From the NCBI GenBank assembly GCA_029532415.1, contig JAQOTA010000069.1:496001-560000 (forward strand): DNA of 64,000 nucleotides, given 5' to 3'. The position numbers and the translations under genes are program-made. Each line of letters starts with the position of its first letter. The first letter of the stretch is position 1. The stretch is from Marasmius tenuissimus. Taxonomy: Eukaryota; Basidiomycota; Agaricomycetes; Agaricales; Marasmiaceae. The notes beneath the pieces are model-generated. The model made no database searches. It saw only the letters and a list, made by a program, of their open reading frames with translations, and was not told the origin of the DNA. Positions 23,122-32,846 of the stretch are shown here, one piece after another.

Positions 23122-24458
23122 ATGGGATCCCTTGAAGAGAATGCCGTCGACATTCAGAACCTCACCTTCACTCATATTCTACCCGGAACGCGCCTTCCAG
23201 TGACTCCAGAGCCCACTCTACGAGGAGTCAACTTCAGTCTTCCAAAAGGCTCGCGTACACTGCTGATCGGTGGCAATGGTGCTGGAAAAAGCACTCTACT
23301 CACCCTACTGTCAGGAAAGAGGATGATTCAAGACGGAGAGATGCGCATCTTTGGCCGCGATGTCTTTCGGGATCTCCCACAGGTAAGCTTCCGGATACAA
23401 TCAGATTCAATAGAATGGGCATTTGAACTAGGCTTGAATACGTGCCTTTCAGAACGTTACATACCTCGGAACGGAATGGTTCGTTTGAAGCAGTATCGCT
23501 GCAAGATCACAACGAGATCACCGTTACTCCAGGGCGATGAATGCTCGCGTCAGAGGAGACATCGTGGTCTCAAACTTCCTCGACAGCGTCGGAGGTTATC
23601 GCCACAAGCAACGCCGGGACCACCTCCTGAATGTCCTCGACGTGAATCTCGACTGGTGAGTCGCGATCAGTCCCTTATTCGCGCTAAGTGCTGACAGGAC
23701 AGGCATATGCACGCCATCTCCGATGGAGAAAGACGCCGTGTTCAGCTCGTGATGGGGCTTATGGGTGAATGGGATCTACTTCTACTAGATGAGGTTAGTC
23801 AAGGAACGCTGCACGCTACACACCGATCTGACCTCGGAGCTAACGATGGTGAACGCAGGTCACGGTTGATTTGGACGTGCTTGTTCGTAGCGAACTTCTC
23901 AAATTTCTCGAGGAAGAGTCCAAGACTCGCAGTGCGACCATCATATGTTAGTCCACGTGCTCTCAGTATTTCGTTACGATGGACATAACCTCCCTTGTAG
24001 ACGCCACACACATTTTCGACGGTTAGTGTGCAGTTGAAGGTAAATGGCGCCGCACGACTGACCATCATTAGGCCTCAATGACTTCCCCACCCATGTGGCG
24101 CACATGAGGGATGGTGCCTTCGTCTTGAACCCAACTCCCTGGCCACTGAGTCCCTCCCTTCTACCTACTGATCGAAACACTATCAAGATAGGCACCCTAC
24201 TTCACTCTGTAGCTCTCAACTGGCTCTCAGATGACAGAGAAAGTCGCCTGAAGGAAGAAAGGGAGGGAAAGCGACCCGCACTCAGAGGTGCTCGGACACA
24301 GGTACGTATCGATCTAAAGTCTCATCAAACGCAATGAACAAACGCAACTTTTAGGCGGTTCCTACTGACTCCGAATCGTTCTATAAGAAGTGAGGTCGTA
24401 TTCTTCGCGCATTCCGAATCAAAGCTGATGTTACGACAGGTACGATTATAGCCACTGA
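23122..24458 (+). CDS. CAF16: CAF16-type soluble ABC ATPase
   Basis: Nine exons (23122-23382, 23453-23478, 23533-23655, 23703-23793, 23859-23946, 24001-24021, 24072-24301, 24355-24389, 24440-24458) give 297 aa. Walker A is GGNGAGKST (residues 50-58), the signature loop is [11 protein letters not shown] (142-152), a CAF16-like variant of LSGGQ, Walker B is LLLLDE (162-167), and the switch His200 is in [15 protein letters not shown]. There is no transmembrane domain, so it is not a transporter by itself. The yeast homologue associates with the CCR4-NOT complex. An apparent TGA after TEWFV is inside an intron (23479-23532). Two exons are about 20 nt. Confidence 0.9.
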
Positions 24459-24489
24459 TCGTGAAGGTGGTGCATTAGACACATAGTCT

Positions 24490-24800
24490 GGCGTTTGAGG
24501 TTCATATATACATCTTTACAAGCTTGAGCCTAAATACACATGCCGAAGTGAACGAGAAGGTGAAATGAGGCAAGCCCATTCCTGACCAAAGGCTCGTTCC
24601 TTTCGACCTGCGTTCATTCCTTGTTTGTTCTGCTGTCCACGTTCAGGTCTTTGGTGAGCTGCCTCGAACGCCCAATATGCATATTTACCTCCACAGACCT
24701 TCCGGCCGTACGATGTCACACAACCGTTGTTTGACAGAATATTCAGCACACGCCCGAACGTGCATCCAGCTACTTACTCTCTTGCCCAGTGTTGATCGAC
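24490..24800 (-). pseudogene. Decayed 3' end of a type III polyketide synthase gene
   Basis: The minus strand here resembles the last ~0.25 kb of the intact type III PKS at 27271-28592. It keeps the GCxFG region with a GTGTGC donor-like step, and the downstream block equivalent to the last exon (TTGGGCGTTCGAGGCAG against TTGAAGCGTTCGAAGCG). Stop codons and indels interrupt the frame before GCxFG. No catalytic part remains. It lies in the same orientation as the intact gene, with the F-box copy between them, so it looks like debris of a tandem PKS copy broken by rearrangement. Confidence 0.6.
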
Positions 24801-24915
24801 TACTTTATGCGAGCATTGAGTATCGTAGAAGTGGGTATTTCGATTAATACAGTACAAAAAGCATTACACAACAGCAGAGAGTAATATACTGATCGTATCC
24901 CAAAGCCCCCGGTCT

Positions 24916-25872
24916 TCATGTAACCATTATCTGTCTCTGCATCGCAAACAACATCCGTGCAAGATCGTCCTTGGAGAATGACCTGGCCAACGACTCTTCA
25001 CATCCTTCCCACTGAGTGTCCTTGGCATGCTCTATGGCGTGAGAGACCGGCTCCATATCCGTTTCGCTATCGAAAAACTCCTCGTCTTCATCGTCTTCGT
25101 CCACTTCTTCTCGTGGGGGAACAGGGTCAATTTTGACGACCTGTTTGATCTCCTCCTTCCAGGCGTCCTGCTTGAGTACCTCCACCTTATCCAATCCGCC
25201 GAAGACACCCAAAACTTCCTTTGCTACGCCACTAGATGTTCCCAACACTGTCAATCGTCTGACACCAAGCCCCGTCGACTTCACCTTCTCTAATCCAAAC
25301 TTCTCGTACCCACGACTCTTTATAGCACTGACCACCAAAGGATCCGTCTCAATCCCGTATGAAAACTTGAGCTCGAGCTCCGTAACTTGGCTAGGAAAAT
25401 GCGAAAACAGCGTGTGGTTCCGTTCAAACACCGTCTCCATGAGGTAATCCTGCAATTCCAGAGATATCCTTCGGAGCATCGGGAGTCGTTCCGGTAGGCG
25501 ATATAGCTCTGCGATGATGTCCCTGAAGATGAAGCCCATCGGCTGTTCTTCTTGAATTTCGGGTCCCGGAAGGAGGTGGTCGTTCTCATGCCGAATGGTG
25601 ATAGACCGACAGAGGATGTCCAGAGGGTAATTGGTCTTTGTGAGATTGCCTCCACGAAGCATGTCCAGGAATGCTATCCCGTGGGAGGGGCTGAGAACGT
25701 AGACATCGGTCGCTGCAATCCTGACGAAGATAGATCGCCAAGTGTTCGATACGAGCATTGAGGATTTGATGAGTGTGGCGCGTTGTGGCCTCGAGAGCGG
25801 GCTCAGCCAGAGCAGAGATAGGATGTGTTCGGTAACCTCGATGGGCAGTGAAGCAAGTGATTTGGGAGCCAT
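24916..25872 (-). CDS. F-box-like protein, right-arm copy
   Basis: Intronless, 318 aa, and very similar to the plus-strand gene at 11265-12227: same start (MA-x-KSLASLPIEVTEHILSLLW), same central FERNHTLFSHFP, and an acidic stretch that is shorter here (DEDDEDEEFFDSETD). The open frame is preserved although the flanks have diverged, which suggests selection on the protein. It presumably acts in an SCF ligase through its F-box-like N-terminus; the substrate is unknown. Confidence 0.75.
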   Translation of the reverse strand: MAPKSLASLPIEVTEHILSLLWLSPLSRPQRATLIKSSMLVSNTWRSIFVRIAATDVYVLSPSHGIAFLDMLRGGNLTKTNYPLDILCRSITIRHENDHLLPGPEIQEEQPMGFIFRDIIAELYRLPERLPMLRRISLELQDYLMETVFERNHTLFSHFPSQVTELELKFSYGIETDPLVVSAIKSRGYEKFGLEKVKSTGLGVRRLTVLGTSSGVAKEVLGVFGGLDKVEVLKQDAWKEEIKQVVKIDPVPPREEVDEDDEDEEFFDSETDMEPVSHAIEHAKDTQWEGCEESLARSFSKDDLARMLFAMQRQIMVT

Positions 25873-27270
25873 GTCGATAAGTAGTGGTTTGTAGAGTGCG
25901 TTAGAGGTGATTTGAATGGTGAATGAACAAGATACCGACTCGCTTTATATACGTAGTCGTTAGCAGGAATCCAGTACATTCTAAGCAGCATTGCCTTTGA
26001 TCGTTCCCATATATGTTTCCCGTCGTTTTCGCATCCTGGGAGGTTTACCCAGACTCAGACAGGACTAGACCGAGACAAAAACCCAACGACGCACCATATT
26101 GTGAACCAGCTCCTTTATCAGGATGCTACCTGATCAAGAGCGATATTTTCGGAGACATGGAACGAGGTAAGGAGCCCTTAGTACCACAGCACCCATAGCT
26201 ATCGTGTAACAGGTGGAATGAACGTGAAGTCGCCCAGTTGGTGGCAGGAGCGGGAGAAGCTAGAACGACAAGTGCTGTGCTGAATCCTGATGGTTCGGAA
26301 ATTTCCGACTCTCCTCAGGCTTCCTCAACTTCCATACCTTTACCAGCAGCTATTCCTCCTCTTTAGAGTCATGCTCCTCGCAGAATCGAGGAGCAAGTCC
26401 AAGCTCATTTACCTACTCCTCAACAGCCAACGAATATTAATCACCACCTCGACAGTCCTGCTGGTCTCGCAAGCTGTGGGTTTATCCATGATCATCTCAG
26501 ACTTTCGCCTCCGATTCGGTCTCCAGTGCAACTAAAACACGGTAAATCTTTTTGAGACTTTTGGCTAGGCTTTATTCCGTCCATGAATGAACTTGGAGAG
26601 GTGAGATTGACTTTCAGCGGACCTGATTCGAAAAGCTTCGGAGGCAGCCTTCGTCAAATGACCGATGTCGTACCTGGATCCTTTCCCTCTTCTGCGTCGG
26701 ACCCTAGCGGAATCAGTTCCCGTGCGCGTTACTTCCCATCAGTTTTGCATGTCGCACTTTGCATACCAGTCTCACTTCCCCGAGATCGAGGTACAAAGGA
26801 GGAACCGTCGGTTTCGCAGTGTGGGTTCTGGACCACTGTGTTAGTTTCCGAGTCGGTGGTCTCGCATGGACGTTGAAGCTCGGCCCTGGAATGTACTTCA
26901 CTCGCGGCTAAATTGCTTCATCTGTGTCAAAATTCTGCCTTGCAAGTTGCTCGGACTCGAAGGTACTGGAGTACGTTACATCAAGCCCTTCCAACAGTCT
27001 ATCTAAACTCTGATTTTTCTCGACAGCCGCCTCGTAATGGACTCCGACTTTGTAAATTACTTTCCTTGGGAAAGGCCCGTTTGCTCAAAGTCTCCGTAGT
27101 CTGTCCCTCAACTGTCAGTCCCTTGTCTCGGAGGCTTCAGATTCCTTGAGGACACGTTCAGGCCTCAGGGCTGGCTCTCGGAGCGCAGAAACCACCGAAA
27201 TGAGATGAGAGGGCGAAATGAGGCACACCCGTTGCTGACTGGCCAAAGCCTGGTTTCATACGACTTGCAT
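25873..27270. other. Non-coding part of the right arm and PKS 3' side
   Basis: To about 26880 this is duplicated upstream DNA of the F-box copy. From there to 27270 I see no gene; it is the 3' side of the type III PKS. Confidence 0.5.
25943..25951 (-). promoter_or_regulatory. TATA box of the right F-box-like gene
   Basis: TATATAAAG on the minus strand, 71 bp upstream of the start at 25872, matching the left-arm copy. Confidence 0.5.
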
Positions 27271-28592
27271 TCATACTTTATTGGCTCTACTATCCGGATT
27301 CTGGTCTCGAGCGGGTCGCTTCGAACGCTTCAACATGCACATCTCAACAGAGATTCCGGGCCTGAATTTCAATTAGCCAACAGCAACCGTCCTTCCGAGA
27401 TAGCAAGTACGCACCCGAAAGCGCATCCAACGATATATTCTCTTGACCGGTGCTGACCATCGCGGGCCTTTGGTTCGCAATCCCGGGCACGATCTAAGAC
27501 GCTGAAGATTGTGGCAGAGCTTGAGTTTCCGTGGCTCCTGTAAACTTCGTAACTAGCTCGCAGGTGTTCCGGAGAAATGCCCAAGGCTTTCTCCGCACCC
27601 TTGAGAATAGCTACACCCCCAGGGTGGATCGCCCAGTCGAGGTTCTGGACTCTCCGATATTCGTCTGGTAAGTCGATTTTCTGCATCAAATTTGCAAAAC
27701 TGGGGAGCAATGCCTGAGTAGCGAAAGTAGGTACTCTCGGCGACAACACCACTTTCCAGCCCACTGGGTCCAAGTCGAAGCGTAGGTCATCTTCCGTGGC
27801 AGGCAACACACTTTGCTCCCATCCTACCAAATCGAAAATAGGGTCAGCGGTCTGCTCCCCTACCCCATTGCTGAGTACTACCGCCGCGCCACAATCGGAG
27901 AACAAGCACACGCCTATTCCGACCTCCTGCAGCTCATCGATGCGGTCCAGCTCACTGCGTACCATGGTGCTGCATATCTCCAACGCGATGCACAGTATTC
28001 TCGCGGGCCTCCGCCTGAAGGTATGTCCCAGCGCCATGTTTGCGGCTGTTCGAAGGGTCGCGAGACCTCCGCTACAACCGACCCCATGCAAGAGGACTTT
28101 CTCGACCGCGTGTGTGATCCCAAGTTGTTTGACGACAAGGTGGTCGAATCCTGGGTTCGCACTGTCCGTGCAAGTGGTTGCGACGACGTGTGTGATTTGT
28201 GAGACGTCGATACGTGCTTCTTCTATTGCTTTGCGTGCGGCGCTGACCGCGAGGGGGACCCCAGCGGAGGTGAACATGTCGTGAAGGGCAGCTATAGATG
28301 GGGCATTTGGTTGGTTGATGAACGGATGTTCTGGTGAGACGATTGAGGAGCGATGTAGGATTCCGGTGTTGCGATTGATCGAGAGCACTTTCCTCATTCT
28401 GGTTGGCGTGAGGGGCTCTGTGAGTGAATCATAAAGAGTGGTCCTGAAAAGCACTTACGCTGGCGAGTCAGGATAGTGTCTTCGGCTTAGGTTCTCCAGG
28501 TCTCCAGCGTTCGTCGCATAGGGAGGGTACTGGACTCCGATGCCGACGATTGAGAGTCCGAGCTCCTCAAAAGGGTCTGTTGCTGACACCAT
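27271..28592 (-). CDS. Type III polyketide synthase (chalcone-synthase family)
   Basis: Three exons (28592-28459, 28398-27415, 27361-27271) give 402 aa, the family length. The catalytic triad is Cys153 (HGVGCSGGL), His303 (WAIHPGG) and Asn336 (SHGNSSSAT). The C-terminus GCAFGPGISVEMCML is restored only by splicing the 53-nt intron 27362-27414. Fungal members act as homodimers that condense malonyl-CoA on acyl-CoA starters to alkylpyrones or alkylresorcinols; the exact starter is not predictable here. No targeting signal. Its neighbourhood holds a decayed copy of its own 3' end (24490-24800) and a wax-synthase-like remnant upstream, hinting at a former small lipid/polyketide locus. Confidence 0.92.
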
Positions 28593-28879
28593 ACCTGCGC
28601 CTGGAAGTGGGAGAAGGGGGATGAAGAAAGTGGCTCTTCACCCTGCAAGAAGTAGGACAAGAGGCAGTAGTTCCGCTCCCGATACTGAATCCCAATACGC
28701 CGCCATCAAGTACTGTGCCCATATCCTCATACCAAGAACTGCAAGCGTCAATTCAGTAGCTAACCCTACCCTAGTAATACATACGTAGTAAGGGGTAGTT
28801 GATGGATGATGACAATGTTGGTATCGATTCGGAGCAGAAAGTGGCGTCGGTGAACCCAGGCTGGCTCTTGACTGGTACG

Positions 28880-29500
28880 GGTGTCGACTATGTAAGGCCT
28901 ACTCGCTGCTCAGATCTCAGATTCCACATAGGATGGTGGCATAGGCCCAGGGTAAAGATAGCAGTCAGCGTCTGGAAGATACCGGCAAACAAAAGTTGTA
29001 ACCAACATACATTGGGAACATAAGAACGAGCTGTAATACCAACTCCAGAGATACACGGGGAATGATCCCTGGATGAGGAACGTACAATTGGAGCAAAGTA
29101 TTAAACTGCGAACAAGACAAAAAGGCGATGAAGGGTGAGGAACAGATGGGAATGAAACGAGCGTAGCCTATGACGCACATTCATTAGATGTTGTTCAATA
29201 ATATGACTACCTCTGCTGGTTGTCGTTGGAAGTTGAGTCGTTGAATGTCGCACCACGCTGTCTCAGCCGGTAGCGCACTTTCCATCCATTGTACCCAGCT
29301 AGGCACAACATACGGACCATGGCCATTAGCATAAGAACGGATGTAGGTGACGAGTTGAACACGGTACCGTGATTCAAGTTGAGCACGTGTGGGTAGAGAC
29401 AGATGCAACCTCCATCCAGCCGCTTTCGAACAAATTGAGGTCGGCTTTGGATTCCAGAAAGAACTCATGAACGTTACGACGTTTTGTGGCAATCCCCGTG
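28880..29500 (-). pseudogene. Truncated wax-synthase-like membrane acyltransferase remnant
   Basis: Minus-strand pieces read, in order, AAGWRLHLSLPTRAQLESR with a following YIRSY (about 29430-29330), then a hydrophobic stretch FIPICSSPFIAFLSCSQFN and LQLVLMFPMYVG (about 29160-29000), then LLFAGIFQTLTAIFTLGL and HHPMW (about 28995-28900). The order and spacing resemble the middle of fungal wax-synthase-like MBOAT proteins: GxGW...LP...SR...Y, hydrophobic helices, then a helix ending near PxxW. The catalytic FWxxxWHQ part and the N-terminus are absent, and no single splice plan keeps the frame. It is most likely a remnant. The family assignment is inference. Confidence 0.35.
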
Positions 29501-29753
29501 GTACTGTTGGCCCTTAGACCGAGGGTTTGGCCAAGGCGCCTTTCAGAACATGTACATGACCTACACGAGGCCTATCGATCCAGCTTGCGGAGATTAGAGT
29601 GCATTCATTAAATAACGATATGAGACAGAGAACCGTAAAAGTACAGATGCGTATGAGATTGCATCGTAGAGAGCGTATTCGTCGAAGATAAGAAGCGTGT
29701 TTCCTCTGGCCATTATGCTGAGAAGAGCCATGAGCCTAGGTGCCAAGAAAGAA

Positions 29754-30329
29754 TCAGACGGACGTACCACCAGCTTTGTGCTTCCCCTTTTTCGAGGACG
29801 GAGCAATCTCATAAGCATTCTTGTCGGAGTCATCCGACTCTAGCTGAACCACACTGCTACCGTTTTCTCTATTCTGGAGATTCTCACCACCATTGCCGCC
29901 AGGAGATCGTCGTTGGCGATGACTGTGGTTGTGCCGTCCTCCACACGAGTCATCAGAGTCGGAATCGGAATCTTCCTCGCTTGATGATTCATCAAAGGCC
30001 TTGGGCTTATGATAGATGCAGCAAACTGTTTGAAAGTAGGTGAGCTAAATGGCAACTTGTGAACAAGAGGACAACTTACTCTTCGATGATTTCCTGCCAC
30101 AACCCTCGTTATCGACAACATCATCGCTCCAGACAACCCTCTGGCGTGTCTTCCGGGTTGCCCCGCGCAGTTTCAAGGTACCAACGGGAGGGTCGTTAGA
30201 ACTTCCTTCACCAGAGTCATCTTCCTCGCGCGGTGGAGCTCCTGTTAAAGTGATAGTTCGAGACCCGTCACCTGGTGCAGATGTATTTGGTCGTCGTTGA
30301 GTCGCTCGTTGAGTAGGACGATAGGACAT
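29754..30329 (-). CDS. YPI1: Type 1 phosphatase inhibitor YPI1-like
   Basis: Two exons (30329-30080 and 30025-29754) give about 173 aa. The protein is hydrophilic and disordered, with the family core LKLRG, RVVWSDDVVDNEGCGRKSSK (RVxW-type PP1-docking segment) and ICCIYHKPKAFDESSSEEDS. YPI1/PPP1R11 proteins bind the PP1 catalytic subunit in the nucleus and control its activity and localisation. A Ser/Asp/Glu-rich tail follows, then KKGKHKAGG. The last codons are uncertain: GGTACG at 29769 could be a donor that replaces the final three residues by a short alternative exon. It is divergent from RSA4, with 293 bp between starts. Confidence 0.88.
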
Positions 30330-30622
30330 GATGGCGATTGGAGAAGTTCGAGATGAAGGTCTAGGTACCTGAAGTTAGAAAACGAGGTGGAGGAGGTTCT
30401 TGATATGAATTGTCAAGTTGAATGTCGAGGGTAATCGTCAGAAATGCGGTCACAACGTCACCTGAGGAGACTGGACAAAAAAGGCGTCTAGTTTCCACGC
30501 ACAGACCTTCATCTTATCTTATCTCCTTGTGTACTAGGGTTAGGAGTTATTTTTTCCTCTGGTGCACCTCCTCGACAGCTCAAGGTTGTCTCCTCCGATC
30601 TCTATCGACATCGTGAAACAAA

Positions 30623-32697
30623 ATGGCAACTCTGCTGCCTCCTCCAAAGCGTCAAAAAACATATCACGGTGTACCAGAGCCTGAACCCGAAGCACCCCAA
30701 CCATCGCGAAATATTCTCGTTCAATTTGTATCTGAAGACGATGGATCTGCATTAGCACCTGCGGTCAACTTGCCTGCTGATGTCGGACGGGATGGATTAG
30801 AAGTTCTAGTCAACAAATTGACTGTGAGTACCCGATCTATATGAAGATGCCTGCATTTCACCTGAAGTGCATCAGAACTCAGATGAACCAGTTCCATTTG
30901 CTTTTCATATCGACTGCCCAGAAGATGCTCCTCAAAGCAAAACTGCCCCTGGACCTTCAAGAATTGTGATCACAAAATCAATACAAAACGATGTTTTGAA
31001 TCACCCTACACACGGGGATTCATTCACAGAGGAGGACGTGTTCGTCGTGCGTTGTGCACCTCAGAGTGTCTTCCGTGTACGCCCCGCTACGCGATGCTCA
31101 GCGAGTTTGAGCGGACACGCATCTCCCATTCTCTGCGCGTCGTTTTCTCCGACTGGAACATTGTTGGCAACCGGTTCTGGTGATGCTACTGCTAGGCTGT
31201 GGAATTTAGACACCGAAACACCGAGCCATACGTTGGTTGGGCATAAAGGATGGGTGCTGTGTGTTGAATGGGAAGCTATGGAGAGAATATTGGCGACTGG
31301 GGGTCATGATGGACATGTAGGCTGCACGAATTCGATATGCCCTGGCCTTTTTCGTTGAGCCAATCAAGTTTTTAGGTTAGATTATGGGACCCCAAAACTG
31401 GCAAAGCGATCGGAGATGCACTTCGTGGGCACTCGAAATGGGTAACCTCTTTGACCTGGGAACCCATTCATCTGTACGTGGCCTCGTTCCTTGTGCTTAT
31501 ACGCGCGACTCATCCCTCTGACTAGTGCTCCTACCTCTCCTCGGTTAGCGTCGTCATCAAAAGATGGAACTGTTCGAGTTTGGTCTACACTCACTAGAAG
31601 AACAGAATACACGCTCGGCGGACATACGGTAGGTTACTATCGTAGGGTGTTACTCTGATCCTCATTAATTTCCCTCCAGGCAAGCGTAAACGTCGTCAAA
31701 TGGGGCGGTGGAGGGGTCGGTGGCTTTGGCCTCAAGAAGGGTGTACTCTATACGGCATCAAGTGATCGTACGGTGCGAGTATGGGATGCTGAAGGCGTGA
31801 GTCTACTTCTGTTTCTCCCTCCACTCGACTGCAACGTGCTAATACCAACACAGGGCCGTCTATTACACACTCTGAAAGACCACGCCCACTGGGTGACGAC
31901 CCTCACCCTGAATACGGACTTTGTCCTGCGCACAGGGCCGTTCGATCATACCGGAAAGAAGCCAAAAAACGACGAGGAAGGTCAGTCAGATCAGATATCG
32001 TTGCATCTCTCGTAGCTCTCTTATCGCTTCATTCCAATTCCAATTCCAGCTCAACAACTCGCGCTCAAACGTTACACAAACGTTCTCTCCACGACTCCAG
32101 AGCTCTTAATCACCGGCTCTGACGATCACACCCTCTTTCTCTGGTCACTCTTCCCATCCTCAGTACCGCAAGCGGCGCAAACGGATGATAACAAACAAGG
32201 GCAAGGGAAATTAAAACCGATAACGCGACTCACGGGACACCAGCGTCAGATTTCTCATGTCGCTTTCTCCCCGGATGGGAGATGGGCTGCGTCAGCGTCG
32301 TGGGATTCGTCCGTGCGTCTTTGGGAGGGACGCACAGGGAAATTCGTGGCGACGTTGAGAGGACATGTGGGTGCGGTGTATCGGTTGGCTTGGAGTGCTG
32401 ATGGGAGGATGGTGGTTAGCGCGAGTAAGGATGGGACTGTGAAGGTCTGTGTTTTGATTTTTCACGGCCTTTTTTGTGAATGACGGCTGACTTGGAACCT
32501 GATGCAGATATGGGATCTCAAGACGTATAAACTCAAGGTGGACCTTCCGGGACATACGGATGAAGTTTATTGTGTGGATTTCGTTGCGGATAAGGTTGTC
32601 AGTGGTGGAAGGGATAAGCAAGTTAAAATGTAAGGACGTTTTGGAAACCCATGGCCGTGTTGCTAACGTCGTTCTCCCTCCTAGATGGAAGAATTAG
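30623..32697 (+). CDS. RSA4: Ribosome assembly protein 4 (Notchless-like WD40)
   Basis: Nine exons (30623-30823, 30876-31316, 31376-31473, 31526-31628, 31680-31796, 31854-31980, 32050-32444, 32508-32629, 32685-32697) give 538 aa. The N-terminal NLE ubiquitin-like domain covers about residues 30-130 (NILVQFVSEDDGSALAPAVN, which docks to the Rea1/Mdn1 MIDAS). Eight WD40 repeats follow, with GH...WD/WE ends (LSGHASPILCASFSP, RGHSKWVTSLTW, LTGHQRQISHVAFSPDGR, PGHTDEVYCVDFV). RSA4 drives Rea1-dependent maturation of pre-60S ribosomes in nucleolus and nucleus. The final exon is 13 nt and encodes IWKN,stop; the same ending appears in homologues. Confidence 0.95.
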
Positions 32698-32846
32698 AGA
32701 ATCGAGCGACCATACAGTACTCCTTCCTATTCCCCAGTACAAGCTTTGATGTACATCGTGTCTCTGCTCGCCCGAGATGTTACATTTGATTTAGAATCTA
32801 CATCGATCTACACATGCGTCCGACGCATTCACCATATCATGTTCAT

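Larger units (their letters stand above)
24840..26880 (-). repeat. Inverted duplication, right arm
   Basis: Partner of 10235-12290 in opposite orientation, containing the second F-box-like gene, its TATA region and about 0.95 kb of upstream sequence. The match fades just beyond the gene's 3' end, near the type III PKS remnant, and at about 26880. Confidence 0.85.

Noticed and set aside
23453..23535. Apparent in-frame stop in the CAF16 gene (after TEWFV)
   Set aside because: A 54-nt intron with good donor (GTTCGT) and acceptor (CTCCAG) removes it and restores LGTEW followed by the expected domain.
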